From NCBI GenBank assembly GCA_016297535.1, contig JAEDGL010000078.1, positions 1 through 11,873 of the forward strand: DNA of 11,873 bases, in the 5' to 3' direction. The notes below the pieces were generated by a model. It saw only the letters and a list, made by a program, of their open reading frames with translations, searched no databases and was not told the DNA's origin. Positions within the stretch are counted from its first letter, which is position 1. The number at the start of each line of letters is the position of its first letter. The DNA is from Clostridia bacterium. Lineage in GTDB: Bacteria; Bacillota; Clostridia; Christensenellales; Aristaeellaceae. Positions 1-7,276 of this stretch are shown here, piece after piece. A program made the position numbers and the translations under genes.

Positions 1-384
1 AAAGGAAAGAACCAGAAACACCACCAGGCCCACCAGGTTGGCAACCAGAGAACAGAAATCCTTTTCCTCGGGTTCGAGGTCCTCAAATGTTACGGGGGGG
101 TCTTCATCGGCATAGTCGATCATGCTGGAGAGAGGGCGCGTAGGGTCCTTTTTGTTTTTGGGGCGGATGTATTTGACGCGCGGGATCCTGAGGCCGTCCA
201 TACGCAGGTAGACCAGAAAGGAAAAAAAGGCGAACAGCATGGTCAGGAAGGCCGCGATCATGCTAAGCGACGGGCCGTTTGGCACAAAGCGGAACACAGC
301 CAGCAAAAAAATGAGGGCCACCATCAGCCGGTAGGCGGCGAGATAAATGATGGGCCGCAGCATATACTTTTTGTACATTTTCAT
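1..384 (-). CDS. Hypothetical small membrane protein, C-terminus cut by window edge
   Basis: Seen: an open frame on the minus strand starts at ATG 384-382 and stays open for 128 codons to the edge of the window, so the C-terminus is missing. A GGAGG lies 5 nt before this ATG, which favours it over the second ATG two codons later. The product begins MKMYKKYMLRPIIYLAAYRL. Two hydrophobic segments follow (about residues 12-34 and 44-63), then a charged, cytoplasm-like stretch (about 64-110: first Lys/Arg/Pro-rich, then acidic with DYADEDPP and DLEPEEKD), and a third hydrophobic segment begins near residue 113 and is cut off. I do not recognise a family. It is transcribed divergently from the peptide transporter operon and need not be related to it. 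The frame is convincing because of the ribosome binding site and the regular membrane-protein pattern; the function is unknown. Confidence 0.75.
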   Translation of the reverse strand, partial: MKMYKKYMLRPIIYLAAYRLMVALIFLLAVFRFVPNGPSLSMIAAFLTMLFAFFSFLVYLRMDGLRIPRVKYIRPKNKKDPTRPLSSMIDYADEDPPVTFEDLEPEEKDFCSLVANLVGLVVFLVLSF

Positions 385-431
385 AAATGCCTCCGTCATA
401 TATAGGGATATTGCACAGCGCATACCGTCAA

Positions 432-453
432 TTTTGCAGGATGAAATGCAAAA
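432..453. repeat. Inverted repeat in the leader of the leftward gene (possible operator)
   Basis: TTTTGCA (432-438) and TGCAAAA (447-453) form a perfect 7-bp inverted repeat around 8 nt. It falls just downstream of the proposed start of the leftward transcript, where a repressor could sit or a weak RNA hairpin could form. A direct repeat, TGAAATGCA at 442-450 and again at 473-481, is offset by 31 bp (about three helical turns) and brackets the leftward -10 element. A binding protein is inferred, not shown. Confidence 0.35.
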
Positions 454-462
454 ACCTTCATT

Positions 463-491
463 ATTGTACCGTTGAAATGCAGAATAATCAA
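463..491 (-). promoter_or_regulatory. Candidate sigma-A promoter of the leftward membrane-protein gene
   Basis: Read on the minus strand, TTGATT (491-486) and TACAAT (468-463) are separated by exactly 17 nt. These match the consensus at 4/6 and 5/6 positions. Transcription would start near 456, giving a leader of about 70 nt before the ATG at 384. Inferred from sequence match only. Confidence 0.5.
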
Positions 492-562
492 GTGATTCCG
501 GCCATTTTTACGCAGAAATCGAAAAAAGCTGCATGAATACAATAAAAAAACTTCATATATTA

Positions 563-591
563 TTGACAGAGACGGACGGGGTATGTATAAT
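563..591 (+). promoter_or_regulatory. Perfect-consensus sigma-A promoter of the peptide transporter operon
   Basis: TTGACA (563-568) and TATAAT (586-591) are both exact consensus hexamers with the optimal 17-nt spacer. The 25 bp just upstream (about 538-562) are A/T-rich with a run of seven A's and could act as an UP element. Transcription would start near 598, leaving a leader of about 60 nt before the binding-protein gene. A short dyad, GATGC-T-GCATC (615-625), lies in this leader. It might be an operator, since a promoter this strong is normally restrained, but that is inference. Confidence 0.9.
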
Positions 592-659
592 ACCGATTAT
601 CCGTTAGAGCAGTGGATGCTGCATCGCTGCCCTAAAGAAATCATAAGGAGGTTACCACA

Positions 660-2534
660 ATGAAGAAGATGCTGTCTCTGCTTCTGGTACTGGCCATGAT
701 GTTCGGCTGCATGTCTTTCGCCAGCGCGGAAGAGATCAAGAACTTCAGGGATTACGAGACTCAGGCGAACGAAATGGAAACGTTCTGCTATCATTACTCC
801 CAGGCCGCGGTTGACCTGAACGTGCTGAGCAACTGCTACGAGCACCTGCTCACCAACGATGCCGACGGCGCCCTGGTGCCCGCCGCTGCCAAAGCCTGGT
901 CCTCCCCCGACGGTGGCCAGACCTGGATTTTCGAACTGAACGATGACATCGTTTGGGTCGACAACAAGGGCGAGTACATGGCCGACTGCACTGCCGAGGA
1001 CTGGCTCACAGGTCTGGAGTGGGTGCTGAACTACGCCAAGAACCAGTCCGCCAACACCTCCATGCCCATGGAAATGATCAAGGGCGCTGCCGAGTACTAT
1101 GAGTACACCAAGTCCCTGCCCACCGACGAGGCCAAGGCGCTGCGTCTGGACAAGTTCCTGGAGATGGTGGCTGTTTCCTGCCCCGACGAGTACACCATCC
1201 AGTACGAGTGCGTGGACAAGCTGAGCTACTTCCCCTCCGTTGCCACCTACAACTGCCTCGCTCCTCTCAGCGCTGAGCTGATTGATGAGATCGGCGTGGA
1301 CGGCTACTTTGGCGCCACCTACGAGACCATGTGGTACAATGGCCCCTACACCATCACCACCTACATCTACCAGAACGAAAAGGTTCTGACCAAGAACGAA
1401 AGCTATCACGCCAAGGACGAGACCAAGCTGTTTGACACCGTTACCGTCAAGATGGTTGAGTCCACCGACGTTGCCTACGAAATGTTCACCGCCGGCGAGC
1501 TGGATTACATCGAGCTGCCCGCTTCCAAGCTGAACACCATCTACAACGATCCCAACCACCAGTTCCACAACAACCTGGTTGAGGCCCGTCCCACCAAGTA
1601 CTCCTACCAGATCCACATTGTGTACGACAAGAAGAACGAGGACGGCACTCCCGACGTGGCCTGGAACACCGCCGCTGCCAACGAGAACTTCCGTCTGGCC
1701 CTGTACTACGGCCTGGATGCCACCAACTACCTGGCCCGCACCAACGATATCCATCCCCTGTCCTGCCAGAACTACTGCTACACCGCCAATGCCGTGTCTG
1801 TAAACAGCCAGGGTGTTGACTACACGCAGCTGGTTCGCGACAACCTGGGCCTGCAGTATGATTACGAGAAGTATGCCCGCCGCGACGAAGAGAAGGCCGC
1901 TGCCTACAAGGCTGCCGCCATCGAAGAGCTGACCGCTGCCGGCGTTGAGCTGCCCGTGAAGATGGCCTACTACATCTCCGGCTCCTCCACCGTTGCCAAG
2001 GAAACCGCCGACGTGTTCGCCAACCTGATCAAGACCTGCCTGGGCGAGGACCTGGTTGTGCTGGATACCAAGACCTATGTTTCCAAGCTGAGCACCGAGG
2101 TTCGCGATCCTCAGCTGGCCTCCATCTACATCAATGGCTGGGGCGCTGACTTTGCCGATCCCATCAACTTCCTGGGTCAGGAGACCTACGGCGAGGATAA
2201 CGCCTACTATTCTCAGATGTACTCCAAGATCAACAACGCCACCGACGAGAAGCTGATCGAGACCTACAAGGAGTTCACCCGTCTGACCAACGAAGCCAAG
2301 GCCATCACCGATGATCTGGATGCCCGCTATGCCGCTTTCGCCAAGGCTGAAGCTTACATGATCGAGCATGCGCTGGTCATTCCGTGGTCCTACAGCGTTG
2401 TGTGGGAGCTGACCAAGGTGAACAACTACACCAAGGTGTACTCCGCCTACGGCAACCAGTCCGAGCGTTATGTAAACTGGGAAACCAGCACCGAAGTCTA
2501 CACTGCTGAGCAGTATCAGGCTTTCGTTAAGTAA
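660..2534 (+). CDS. Extracellular peptide-binding protein of an ABC importer (SBP family 5, OppA/DppA-like)
   Basis: This 624-residue protein is the substrate-binding subunit of the ABC importer encoded just downstream; it captures a ligand, most likely an oligopeptide, outside the cell and delivers it to the two permeases. It has a clear export signal (MKK, a Leu/Val/Ala-rich core, then ASA-EE near residues 21-25). Cys17 sits in MFGC, a poor lipobox, so secretion with signal peptidase I cleavage or lipid anchoring are both possible. The mature part has family-5 hallmarks: an early segment YEHLLTNDADGALVPAAAKAW, then WIFELNDDIVW, and late in the chain a GWGADFADPINFLGQ segment. Length is typical to slightly long for OppA. 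The start is fixed by AAGGAGG (645-651) 8 nt upstream. Codon use is strongly biased (lysine almost always AAG, Ala GCC, Leu CTG), as expected for an abundant protein. The family is secure; the ligand (peptide or another family-5 ligand) is not known. Confidence 0.93.
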   Translation: MKKMLSLLLVLAMMFGCMSFASAEEIKNFRDYETQANEMETFCYHYSQAAVDLNVLSNCYEHLLTNDADGALVPAAAKAWSSPDGGQTWIFELNDDIVWVDNKGEYMADCTAEDWLTGLEWVLNYAKNQSANTSMPMEMIKGAAEYYEYTKSLPTDEAKALRLDKFLEMVAVSCPDEYTIQYECVDKLSYFPSVATYNCLAPLSAELIDEIGVDGYFGATYETMWYNGPYTITTYIYQNEKVLTKNESYHAKDETKLFDTVTVKMVESTDVAYEMFTAGELDYIELPASKLNTIYNDPNHQFHNNLVEARPTKYSYQIHIVYDKKNEDGTPDVAWNTAAANENFRLALYYGLDATNYLARTNDIHPLSCQNYCYTANAVSVNSQGVDYTQLVRDNLGLQYDYEKYARRDEEKAAAYKAAAIEELTAAGVELPVKMAYYISGSSTVAKETADVFANLIKTCLGEDLVVLDTKTYVSKLSTEVRDPQLASIYINGWGADFADPINFLGQETYGEDNAYYSQMYSKINNATDEKLIETYKEFTRLTNEAKAITDDLDARYAAFAKAEAYMIEHALVIPWSYSVVWELTKVNNYTKVYSAYGNQSERYVNWETSTEVYTAEQYQAFVK

Positions 2535-2558
2535 TCCAAACGCTTGAAAACCTTTCTT

Positions 2559-2595
2559 GTGGGGGACGGCCTTCTTGCGAGAAGGCGTCCCCCAC
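2559..2595 (+). promoter_or_regulatory. Strong hairpin after the binding-protein gene (3' stabiliser or leaky terminator)
   Basis: GTGGGGGAC (2559-2567) pairs perfectly with GTCCCCCAC (2587-2595). After one bulged G (2568), GCCTTCT (2569-2575) pairs with AGAAGGC (2580-2586) around the tetraloop TGCG. This is 16 bp and very GC-rich, 25 nt after the binding-protein stop codon. No T-run follows, so it does not look like a standard intrinsic terminator. A barrier to 3' exonucleases that keeps the upstream message abundant is the likeliest role (inference from other binding-protein-first ABC operons). Confidence 0.75.
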
Positions 2596-2616
2596 GCTGT
2601 TCTACCAAGAAAAAGA

Positions 2617-2658
2617 GCCGTTTCATGAAGCATGAGCGAAACGGCCTGCTTCATGAAA
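2617..2658 (+). promoter_or_regulatory. Two overlapping, mutually exclusive hairpins before the permease genes
   Basis: Stem 1 pairs GCCGTTTC (2617-2624) with GAAACGGC (2638-2645), 8 bp. Stem 2 pairs TTTCATGAAGCA (2621-2632) with TGCTTCATGAAA (2647-2658), 12 bp. They share bases 2621-2624, and the 3' arm of stem 1 lies in the loop of stem 2, so both cannot form fully at once. Each arm of stem 2 also contains the self-palindrome TTCATGAA. The permease ribosome binding site (AAAAGGGG, 2664-2671) begins 6 nt after stem 2. Pairing is certain on paper; a switching role is inference. Confidence 0.7.
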
Positions 2659-2679
2659 TTGTAAAAAGGGGATAGCCGA

Positions 2680-3996
2680 ATGTTTAAATACACAATCAAG
2701 CGCCTGCTGCAGTCGCTGGTTACTGTGCTGCTGGTGGTTTCGACAGTTTTTCTTCTGCTGAGACTGCTGCCCACGGATTACTTCTTTACGGAGGAACAGC
2801 TCATCAAGCTGACCAAGGAGCAGCAGGAGGATTTGCTCAGGCAGAATGGCTATCTGGATCCGCCGTTTGTTCAGCTGGGACATTTTTATCAAAACCTGAT
2901 CAAGACCGAGCACAAGCCGCATTATTTTGCCAACGTCAACCTGGTTGACGAACAGACCTTTGAAATCTCCTTCCAGTCTTCCGGTACCGCCGCCGGACTC
3001 AAGCCGGAGGATATCCGCTTTGAAAGAGCCGAGGGCGTAACGGAGCAGTACCCCGTGGTAAACGCTACGGCGGTTGCCGTATCCGGCGATCCCGAAAAAC
3101 CCAATACCCTGGTGATTACCACGGACCAGCCCGTGCAGAAAAAGGTTGGCTACCTGCTTACCTGCGGCAGCCATACCGGCACCTTTACCGTACGCAAGGA
3201 AGGCAAAGAGGTTGAAGTAAAAGACGAATTGACCAACGATAACTGGGATTATGTAACCCATATGCGCGTGTGGCTTAACTTTGGCAACTCCCACCGCGTG
3301 CAGACGGGCCTCCCGGTGGTTGAAATTATATCCAGCAAGATGGTGATCTCGCTCCAGATTGGTCTGGCGGCGCTGATCATTGCGCTGCTGGTGGGCGTGC
3401 CGCTGGGCATTATGCAGGCGCGCTACAAGGACGGCATCTTTGATGCCATCGGCCAGGGCTTTACCATTTTTGTAAACGCCGTGCCCCATCTGGTTACCTA
3501 TTTCCTGATTATGATCATCGGTTCGCGTCTGGTGGGCCTGCCCATCCAGTACACCACCACCGATCCCAAATCCGCCATTCTGCCCATGATCTGCCTGGCC
3601 ATGAGCTCCATCGCCAGCTATATGCTGTGGATGCGCCGCTATATGGTGGATGAGCTGAACAAGGATTACATCCGCCTGGCCAAGCTCAAGGGCATGTCCA
3701 CCACGCAGGTCATGTTCCGCCACGTTATGAAAAACGCCTTCCTGCCGCTGGCGCAGTACCTGCCCTACTCCGTGCTGCTTACGGTGGGCGGCTCCATCCT
3801 GGTGGAAAAGGTGTTTGGCGTTCCCGGCCTTGGCAACCTGCTTCCCGATGCCATTGCCAAATATGATACCAACCTGGTCATTGCCATTGTATCGCTGTAT
3901 GCGGCGCTGGGTATTCTGGGCCTGTTCCTGGGCGACGTGCTGATGATTATCCTGGATCCCCGCATCCGCCTTACCGAGAAGGGAGGATCACGCTAA
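2680..3996 (+). CDS. ABC peptide importer permease, OppB/DppB type with a large extracellular insert
   Basis: Membrane subunit that, with the next gene product, forms the translocation channel. The N-terminus MFKYTIKRLLQSLVTVLLVV followed by STVFLLLRLLPTDYF is the classic OppB/DppB opening with the first membrane segment (about residues 10-28). The transport core begins at about residue 218 (KMVISLQIGLAALIIALLVG) and carries the EAA-type ATPase-coupling loop at about 329-350 (YIRLAKLKGMSTTQ then HVMKNAFLPL), closing with GILGLFLGDVLMIILDPRIR. The length of 438 residues is well above the usual 305-340. The excess sits between the first membrane segment and the LNFGNS segment near residue 199: about 120 polar residues (roughly 75-195, with EISFQSSGTAAGLKPEDI and TCGSHTGTFTVRKEGKEV) that look like a small beta-rich extracytoplasmic domain. 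Start ATG follows AAAAGGGG by 8 nt. The gene abuts the next one with no gap. Family assignment is firm; the insert's role is unknown. Confidence 0.93.
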   Translation: MFKYTIKRLLQSLVTVLLVVSTVFLLLRLLPTDYFFTEEQLIKLTKEQQEDLLRQNGYLDPPFVQLGHFYQNLIKTEHKPHYFANVNLVDEQTFEISFQSSGTAAGLKPEDIRFERAEGVTEQYPVVNATAVAVSGDPEKPNTLVITTDQPVQKKVGYLLTCGSHTGTFTVRKEGKEVEVKDELTNDNWDYVTHMRVWLNFGNSHRVQTGLPVVEIISSKMVISLQIGLAALIIALLVGVPLGIMQARYKDGIFDAIGQGFTIFVNAVPHLVTYFLIMIIGSRLVGLPIQYTTTDPKSAILPMICLAMSSIASYMLWMRRYMVDELNKDYIRLAKLKGMSTTQVMFRHVMKNAFLPLAQYLPYSVLLTVGGSILVEKVFGVPGLGNLLPDAIAKYDTNLVIAIVSLYAALGILGLFLGDVLMIILDPRIRLTEKGGSR

Positions 3997-5130
3997 ATGT
4001 CCAAAAGAAAAACCGGATTGGACGCGCGTTTTGCCAACAGCAATGTGGAGGTGCAAAGCGAGCTTCCCGTAATGGAAGAAACCGTGAATGAATACGGAGC
4101 AAATGAGGATAAAATGGCTGTGAACCTTGAGCCTGACTACAACAAAGTGGATACCGATCTGGATAAGCACTATGACCGCGGCGTGGTACATCCGCAAACC
4201 CGTTTCCGCATGCCGGAAAAGCAGCTGTTTGATTTTGCGGAGTATCATTCCCAGGATGCCGAGAAGACCGGGTACAGCAATTATTCCTACTGGAAGAGCG
4301 TGTGGGCCAACTTCATCAAAAAGAAGGTGGCCGTGGCGATGGCAATTATCTTCTTTGCCCTGCTTATCTTCACCTTTATCGCGCCGCTGATCAGCATCTA
4401 CGACGCCAATACCGTGCGTATTGATTTCCCCAACCGCGAAACCCGCTTTGTTTCGCCCAACAGCCATTTCTGGTTTGGCACCGACTCGCTGGGCTGCGAC
4501 TACTGGTGTCAGGTGTGGAGCGCCACCCGTACCTCCATCATCCTGTCCGTCAGCGTATCGCTGGGCCAGATCTTTGTGGGCGTTGTCATCGGCCTGCTGT
4601 GGGGCTATGTGCGCAAGCTGGACCGCTTCTTTACGGAGCTGTACAACTTTATCGACAACATCCCCACCATCATTTACATGACGCTGATTGCCCTGATGAT
4701 TGGCAAATCCACCATGGTTATGGCCGTGGCCCTGATTGCCTTCTACTGGCTGGGCACCGCCCGCAACATCCGCAACCTGGTGTTTATGTACCGCGACCGC
4801 GAGTACAACCTGGCCTCCCGCTGCCTGGGCACCGGCCTTGGCCGCATCCTGACCAAGAACATCTTCCCGTACCTGATCAGCGTGATCGTGCTTCGTCTGG
4901 CGCTGTCCATCCCCGGCATTATCGCCTACGAAACCACGCTGTCCTACCTGGGCCTGCTGGATATCACCACGCCGTCGCTGGGCATTCTGCTGCGCGACGC
5001 ACGCAGCAATTTCCTGGAGTACCCCTATCTGCTGGTGTTCCCCGCGGCCATCGTATCGCTGATTACCGTTACCTTCTATCTGGTGGGCAACGCATTCTCG
5101 GATGCCTGTGACCCCCGCAACCATGTGTGA
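3997..5130 (+). CDS. ABC peptide importer permease, OppC/DppC type with a long cytoplasmic N-terminus
   Basis: Second channel subunit of the importer, 377 residues. The usual OppC opening (YWKSVWANFIKKKVAVAMAI, then the first membrane segment and IAPLIS) does not appear until about residue 98. The extra N-terminal stretch is hydrophilic and acid-rich (ELPVMEETVNEYGANED and EPDYNKVDTDLDKHYDRG) and should be cytoplasmic. After membrane segment 1 (about 112-132) comes the family's FGTDSLGCDYWCQVWSATRTS segment, where most members have FGTDxLGRDxxSR. The binding-protein-dependent transport domain follows, with the ATPase-contact loop at about 270-293 (YNLASRCLGTGLGRILTKN) and the late TLSYLGL and LGILL motifs. 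The start codon follows the previous stop directly; GGGAGG (3981-3986) inside the end of the upstream gene serves as ribosome binding site, so translation is probably coupled. High confidence in family. Confidence 0.93.
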   Translation: MSKRKTGLDARFANSNVEVQSELPVMEETVNEYGANEDKMAVNLEPDYNKVDTDLDKHYDRGVVHPQTRFRMPEKQLFDFAEYHSQDAEKTGYSNYSYWKSVWANFIKKKVAVAMAIIFFALLIFTFIAPLISIYDANTVRIDFPNRETRFVSPNSHFWFGTDSLGCDYWCQVWSATRTSIILSVSVSLGQIFVGVVIGLLWGYVRKLDRFFTELYNFIDNIPTIIYMTLIALMIGKSTMVMAVALIAFYWLGTARNIRNLVFMYRDREYNLASRCLGTGLGRILTKNIFPYLISVIVLRLALSIPGIIAYETTLSYLGLLDITTPSLGILLRDARSNFLEYPYLLVFPAAIVSLITVTFYLVGNAFSDACDPRNHV

Positions 5131-5141
5131 GGTGGAGAAAA

Positions 5142-7217
5142 ATGTCTGAAATCATGAATAACGTTTCGTCCGCCTCTCTGGAAAAGGTGTTTGAGGCTCG
5201 CGCACGGCAGGTGCTGTCCACCGAGCCCATCCTTTCCGCAAGGGATGTGGAGGTACAGTTTACCCTGCGCGGCCAGAAGTTGAACGCCATCCGCCGCTGC
5301 TCGCTGGATTTGTACGATGGCGAAACCCTGGCCATTGTGGGCGAGTCCGGCTCCGGCAAATCCGTGTTTACCAAAACCTTCGTCGGCATGCTGGATAAAA
5401 ACGGCAGCATCACCGGCGGCAGCATCCTGTACGACGGCAAGGATCTGGCCAAGTTCAAAACCGAGGCCGAGTGGCGCACCATCCGCGGCAAGAAGATTGC
5501 CATGGTGACCCAGGACCCCATGACCAGCCTCAACCCGCTGAAAAAGATCGGCCAGCAGATTCGGGAGGCCATTGAGCTGAACCAGAACCTGCACGGCCGT
5601 CAGGCCAAGGCCGAGGCCATCCGCCTGCTGGAGCTGGTGGGCATTCAGGACGCCGAGCGCCGCTACAACCAGTATCCGCACGAGTTTTCCGGCGGCATGC
5701 GCCAGCGCGTGGTCATCGCCATCGCCGTTGCCTGCAACCCGCAGATCCTGATCTGCGACGAGCCCACCACCGCGCTGGATGTAACCATTCAGGCGCAGAT
5801 TCTGGAGCTGATCCGCAAGCTGCAGCGCGAAAAGAACATGACCATCATCTACATCACCCACGACCTTGGCGTGGTGGCCAATGTGGCGGACCGCGTGGCG
5901 GTGATGTACGCCGGCCAGATCATCGAAATCGGCATGGCCAACGAAATCTTCTTCCATCCCAGCCATCCCTATACCTGGGCGCTGCTGTCCGCCATGCCTC
6001 AGCTGGGCGTGAAGGGCGAAAAGCTGCCCGCCATCGACGGCACCCCGCCCAACCTGTTCAACAAGATCATGGGCGATTCCTTTGCTCCCCGCAACCGCCG
6101 GGCGCTCAACATCGACTTTATCGAAGAACCGCCGATGTTTGATGTTACCCCCACCCATCAGGCCAAAACCTGGATGCTGGATCAACGCGCGCCCAAGGTG
6201 GAGCAGCCCATCGACGTGGCCAAGCTGAGCCGCCGCATGAACGAGGCGCAGCCCTCCACCGGCGATATCACGCATCCGCACCAGTCGCCCGACCGCGAGC
6301 CGCTGGTGGAGGTGAAGGACCTGCAGATTACCTTTGGCTCCGGCCGCAAAAAGTTTGTGGCGGTGGATGACGTTAACTTTACCATCTACAAGGGCGAAAC
6401 CTTCTCGCTGGTGGGCGAGTCCGGCTCCGGCAAAACCACCATCGGCCGCGCGCTGGTGCGTATCAACCCCACCACCAACGGCGAAATTCTCTACCGTGGC
6501 CAGCGTGTAAACGGCAAAATTTCCAGGGAGCAGGATGAAAACATCATCCGCAAGTGCCAGATGATCTTCCAGGATCCCATGGCCAGCCTGAACGAGCGCG
6601 CCAAGGTGGACTACATTGTGTCCGAGGGCCTGTACAACTTCCACCTGTACGAAAACGAGCAGGACCGCCAGAACAAGGTCAAGAAGGCGCTGGAGGAAGT
6701 GGGCCTGCTGCCCGAGTTTTCCAGCCGTTTCCCGCACGAGTTCTCCGGCGGCCAGCGTCAGCGCATCGGCATTGCCCGCAGCCTGATCATGCAGCCCGAG
6801 TTTATCGTGGCGGACGAGCCCATCTCCGCGCTGGATGTTTCCATCCGCGCCCAGGTGCTCAACCTGCTCAACGACCTCAAGAAGGAGCGCGGGCTGACCT
6901 ACCTGTTCATCGCGCACGATCTGTCCGTGGTTCGCTTTATTTCCGACCGCATCGCGGTTATCCACAAGGGCCGCATCGTGGAGCTGGCCGAATCCGAGGA
7001 GCTGTTCCGCCATCCGCTGCATCCCTACACCAAGGCGCTGCTTTCCGCCGTGCCCAACCCCAACCCCTACCTGGAGCGCGAAAAGAAGCTGCTGGTGTAT
7101 GATCCCTCCATGCACGATTACTCCGTGGACAAGCCCGTGTGGTGCGAGCTGGCGCCCGACCACTTTGTTTACGGCAACGAGCGCGAGCTGGATCAGTACC
7201 GGGCGGAGCTGCAATAA
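5142..7217 (+). CDS. Fused two-domain ATPase of the peptide ABC importer (OppD-OppF fusion)
   Basis: One 691-residue protein supplies both ATP-hydrolysing domains that power the importer. Domain 1 has Walker A GESGSGKS (67-74), Q-loop Gln124 in TQDPMTSLNP, signature FSGGMRQR (182-189), Walker B ILICDEP (Asp206, Glu207) and switch His240. Domain 2 has Walker A GESGSGKT (425-432), Q-loop FQDPMASLNE, signature FSGGQRQR (534-541), Walker B FIVADEP (Asp558, Glu559) and switch His592. All catalytic residues are intact in both. Each domain ends in the family's HPYT segment (SHPYTWALLSAMP and LHPYTKALLSAVP). OppD and OppF are usually separate, though fusions such as GsiA and YejF are known. The cysteines that usually follow domain 1 and bind an iron-sulfur cluster are replaced (GDSFAPRN...NID...HQAK). 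The start is ATG 5142 with GGTGGAG 4 nt upstream; an in-frame GTG at 5127 would add five residues and overlap the previous stop. A terminator lies 24 nt after the stop codon. Confidence 0.93.
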   Translation: MSEIMNNVSSASLEKVFEARARQVLSTEPILSARDVEVQFTLRGQKLNAIRRCSLDLYDGETLAIVGESGSGKSVFTKTFVGMLDKNGSITGGSILYDGKDLAKFKTEAEWRTIRGKKIAMVTQDPMTSLNPLKKIGQQIREAIELNQNLHGRQAKAEAIRLLELVGIQDAERRYNQYPHEFSGGMRQRVVIAIAVACNPQILICDEPTTALDVTIQAQILELIRKLQREKNMTIIYITHDLGVVANVADRVAVMYAGQIIEIGMANEIFFHPSHPYTWALLSAMPQLGVKGEKLPAIDGTPPNLFNKIMGDSFAPRNRRALNIDFIEEPPMFDVTPTHQAKTWMLDQRAPKVEQPIDVAKLSRRMNEAQPSTGDITHPHQSPDREPLVEVKDLQITFGSGRKKFVAVDDVNFTIYKGETFSLVGESGSGKTTIGRALVRINPTTNGEILYRGQRVNGKISREQDENIIRKCQMIFQDPMASLNERAKVDYIVSEGLYNFHLYENEQDRQNKVKKALEEVGLLPEFSSRFPHEFSGGQRQRIGIARSLIMQPEFIVADEPISALDVSIRAQVLNLLNDLKKERGLTYLFIAHDLSVVRFISDRIAVIHKGRIVELAESEELFRHPLHPYTKALLSAVPNPNPYLEREKKLLVYDPSMHDYSVDKPVWCELAPDHFVYGNERELDQYRAELQ

Positions 7218-7241
7218 GCGCATTCCGCCAAAAGGAACAAC

Positions 7242-7271
7242 AAAAGGGTCTGCATTTTGCAGGCCCTTTTT
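7242..7271. terminator. Intrinsic terminator shared by the convergent transporter operon and regulator gene
   Basis: AAAAGGGTCTGCA (7242-7254) pairs with TGCAGGCCCTTTT (7258-7270) through 13 positions, with one T-G wobble at 7249/7263 and a TTT loop, and ends in TTTTT (7267-7271). The A-run on the left arm makes it work in both directions. It lies 24 nt after the ATPase stop and a few nt past the regulator stop on the other strand. Confidence 0.9.
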
Positions 7272-7276
7272 GCTGT

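Noticed and set aside
693..710. Lipoprotein signal (MFGC) in the binding protein
   Set aside because: Met at -3 and Phe at -2 do not fit the normal lipobox, and an ASA-EE signal peptidase I site follows six residues later. Lipid attachment is left open, not claimed.
597..2774. 725-codon open frame on the minus strand opposite the binding-protein gene
   Set aside because: It mirrors a strongly codon-biased real gene; its translation is Gly/Val/Leu/Gln-rich and low in pattern, with no family resemblance. It has no ribosome binding site of its own and runs over the intergenic hairpins.
5127..5141. GTG at 5127 as start of the fused ATPase
   Set aside because: It overlaps the previous stop codon and has no ribosome binding site at suitable distance, while ATG 5142 has GGTGGAG 4 nt upstream.
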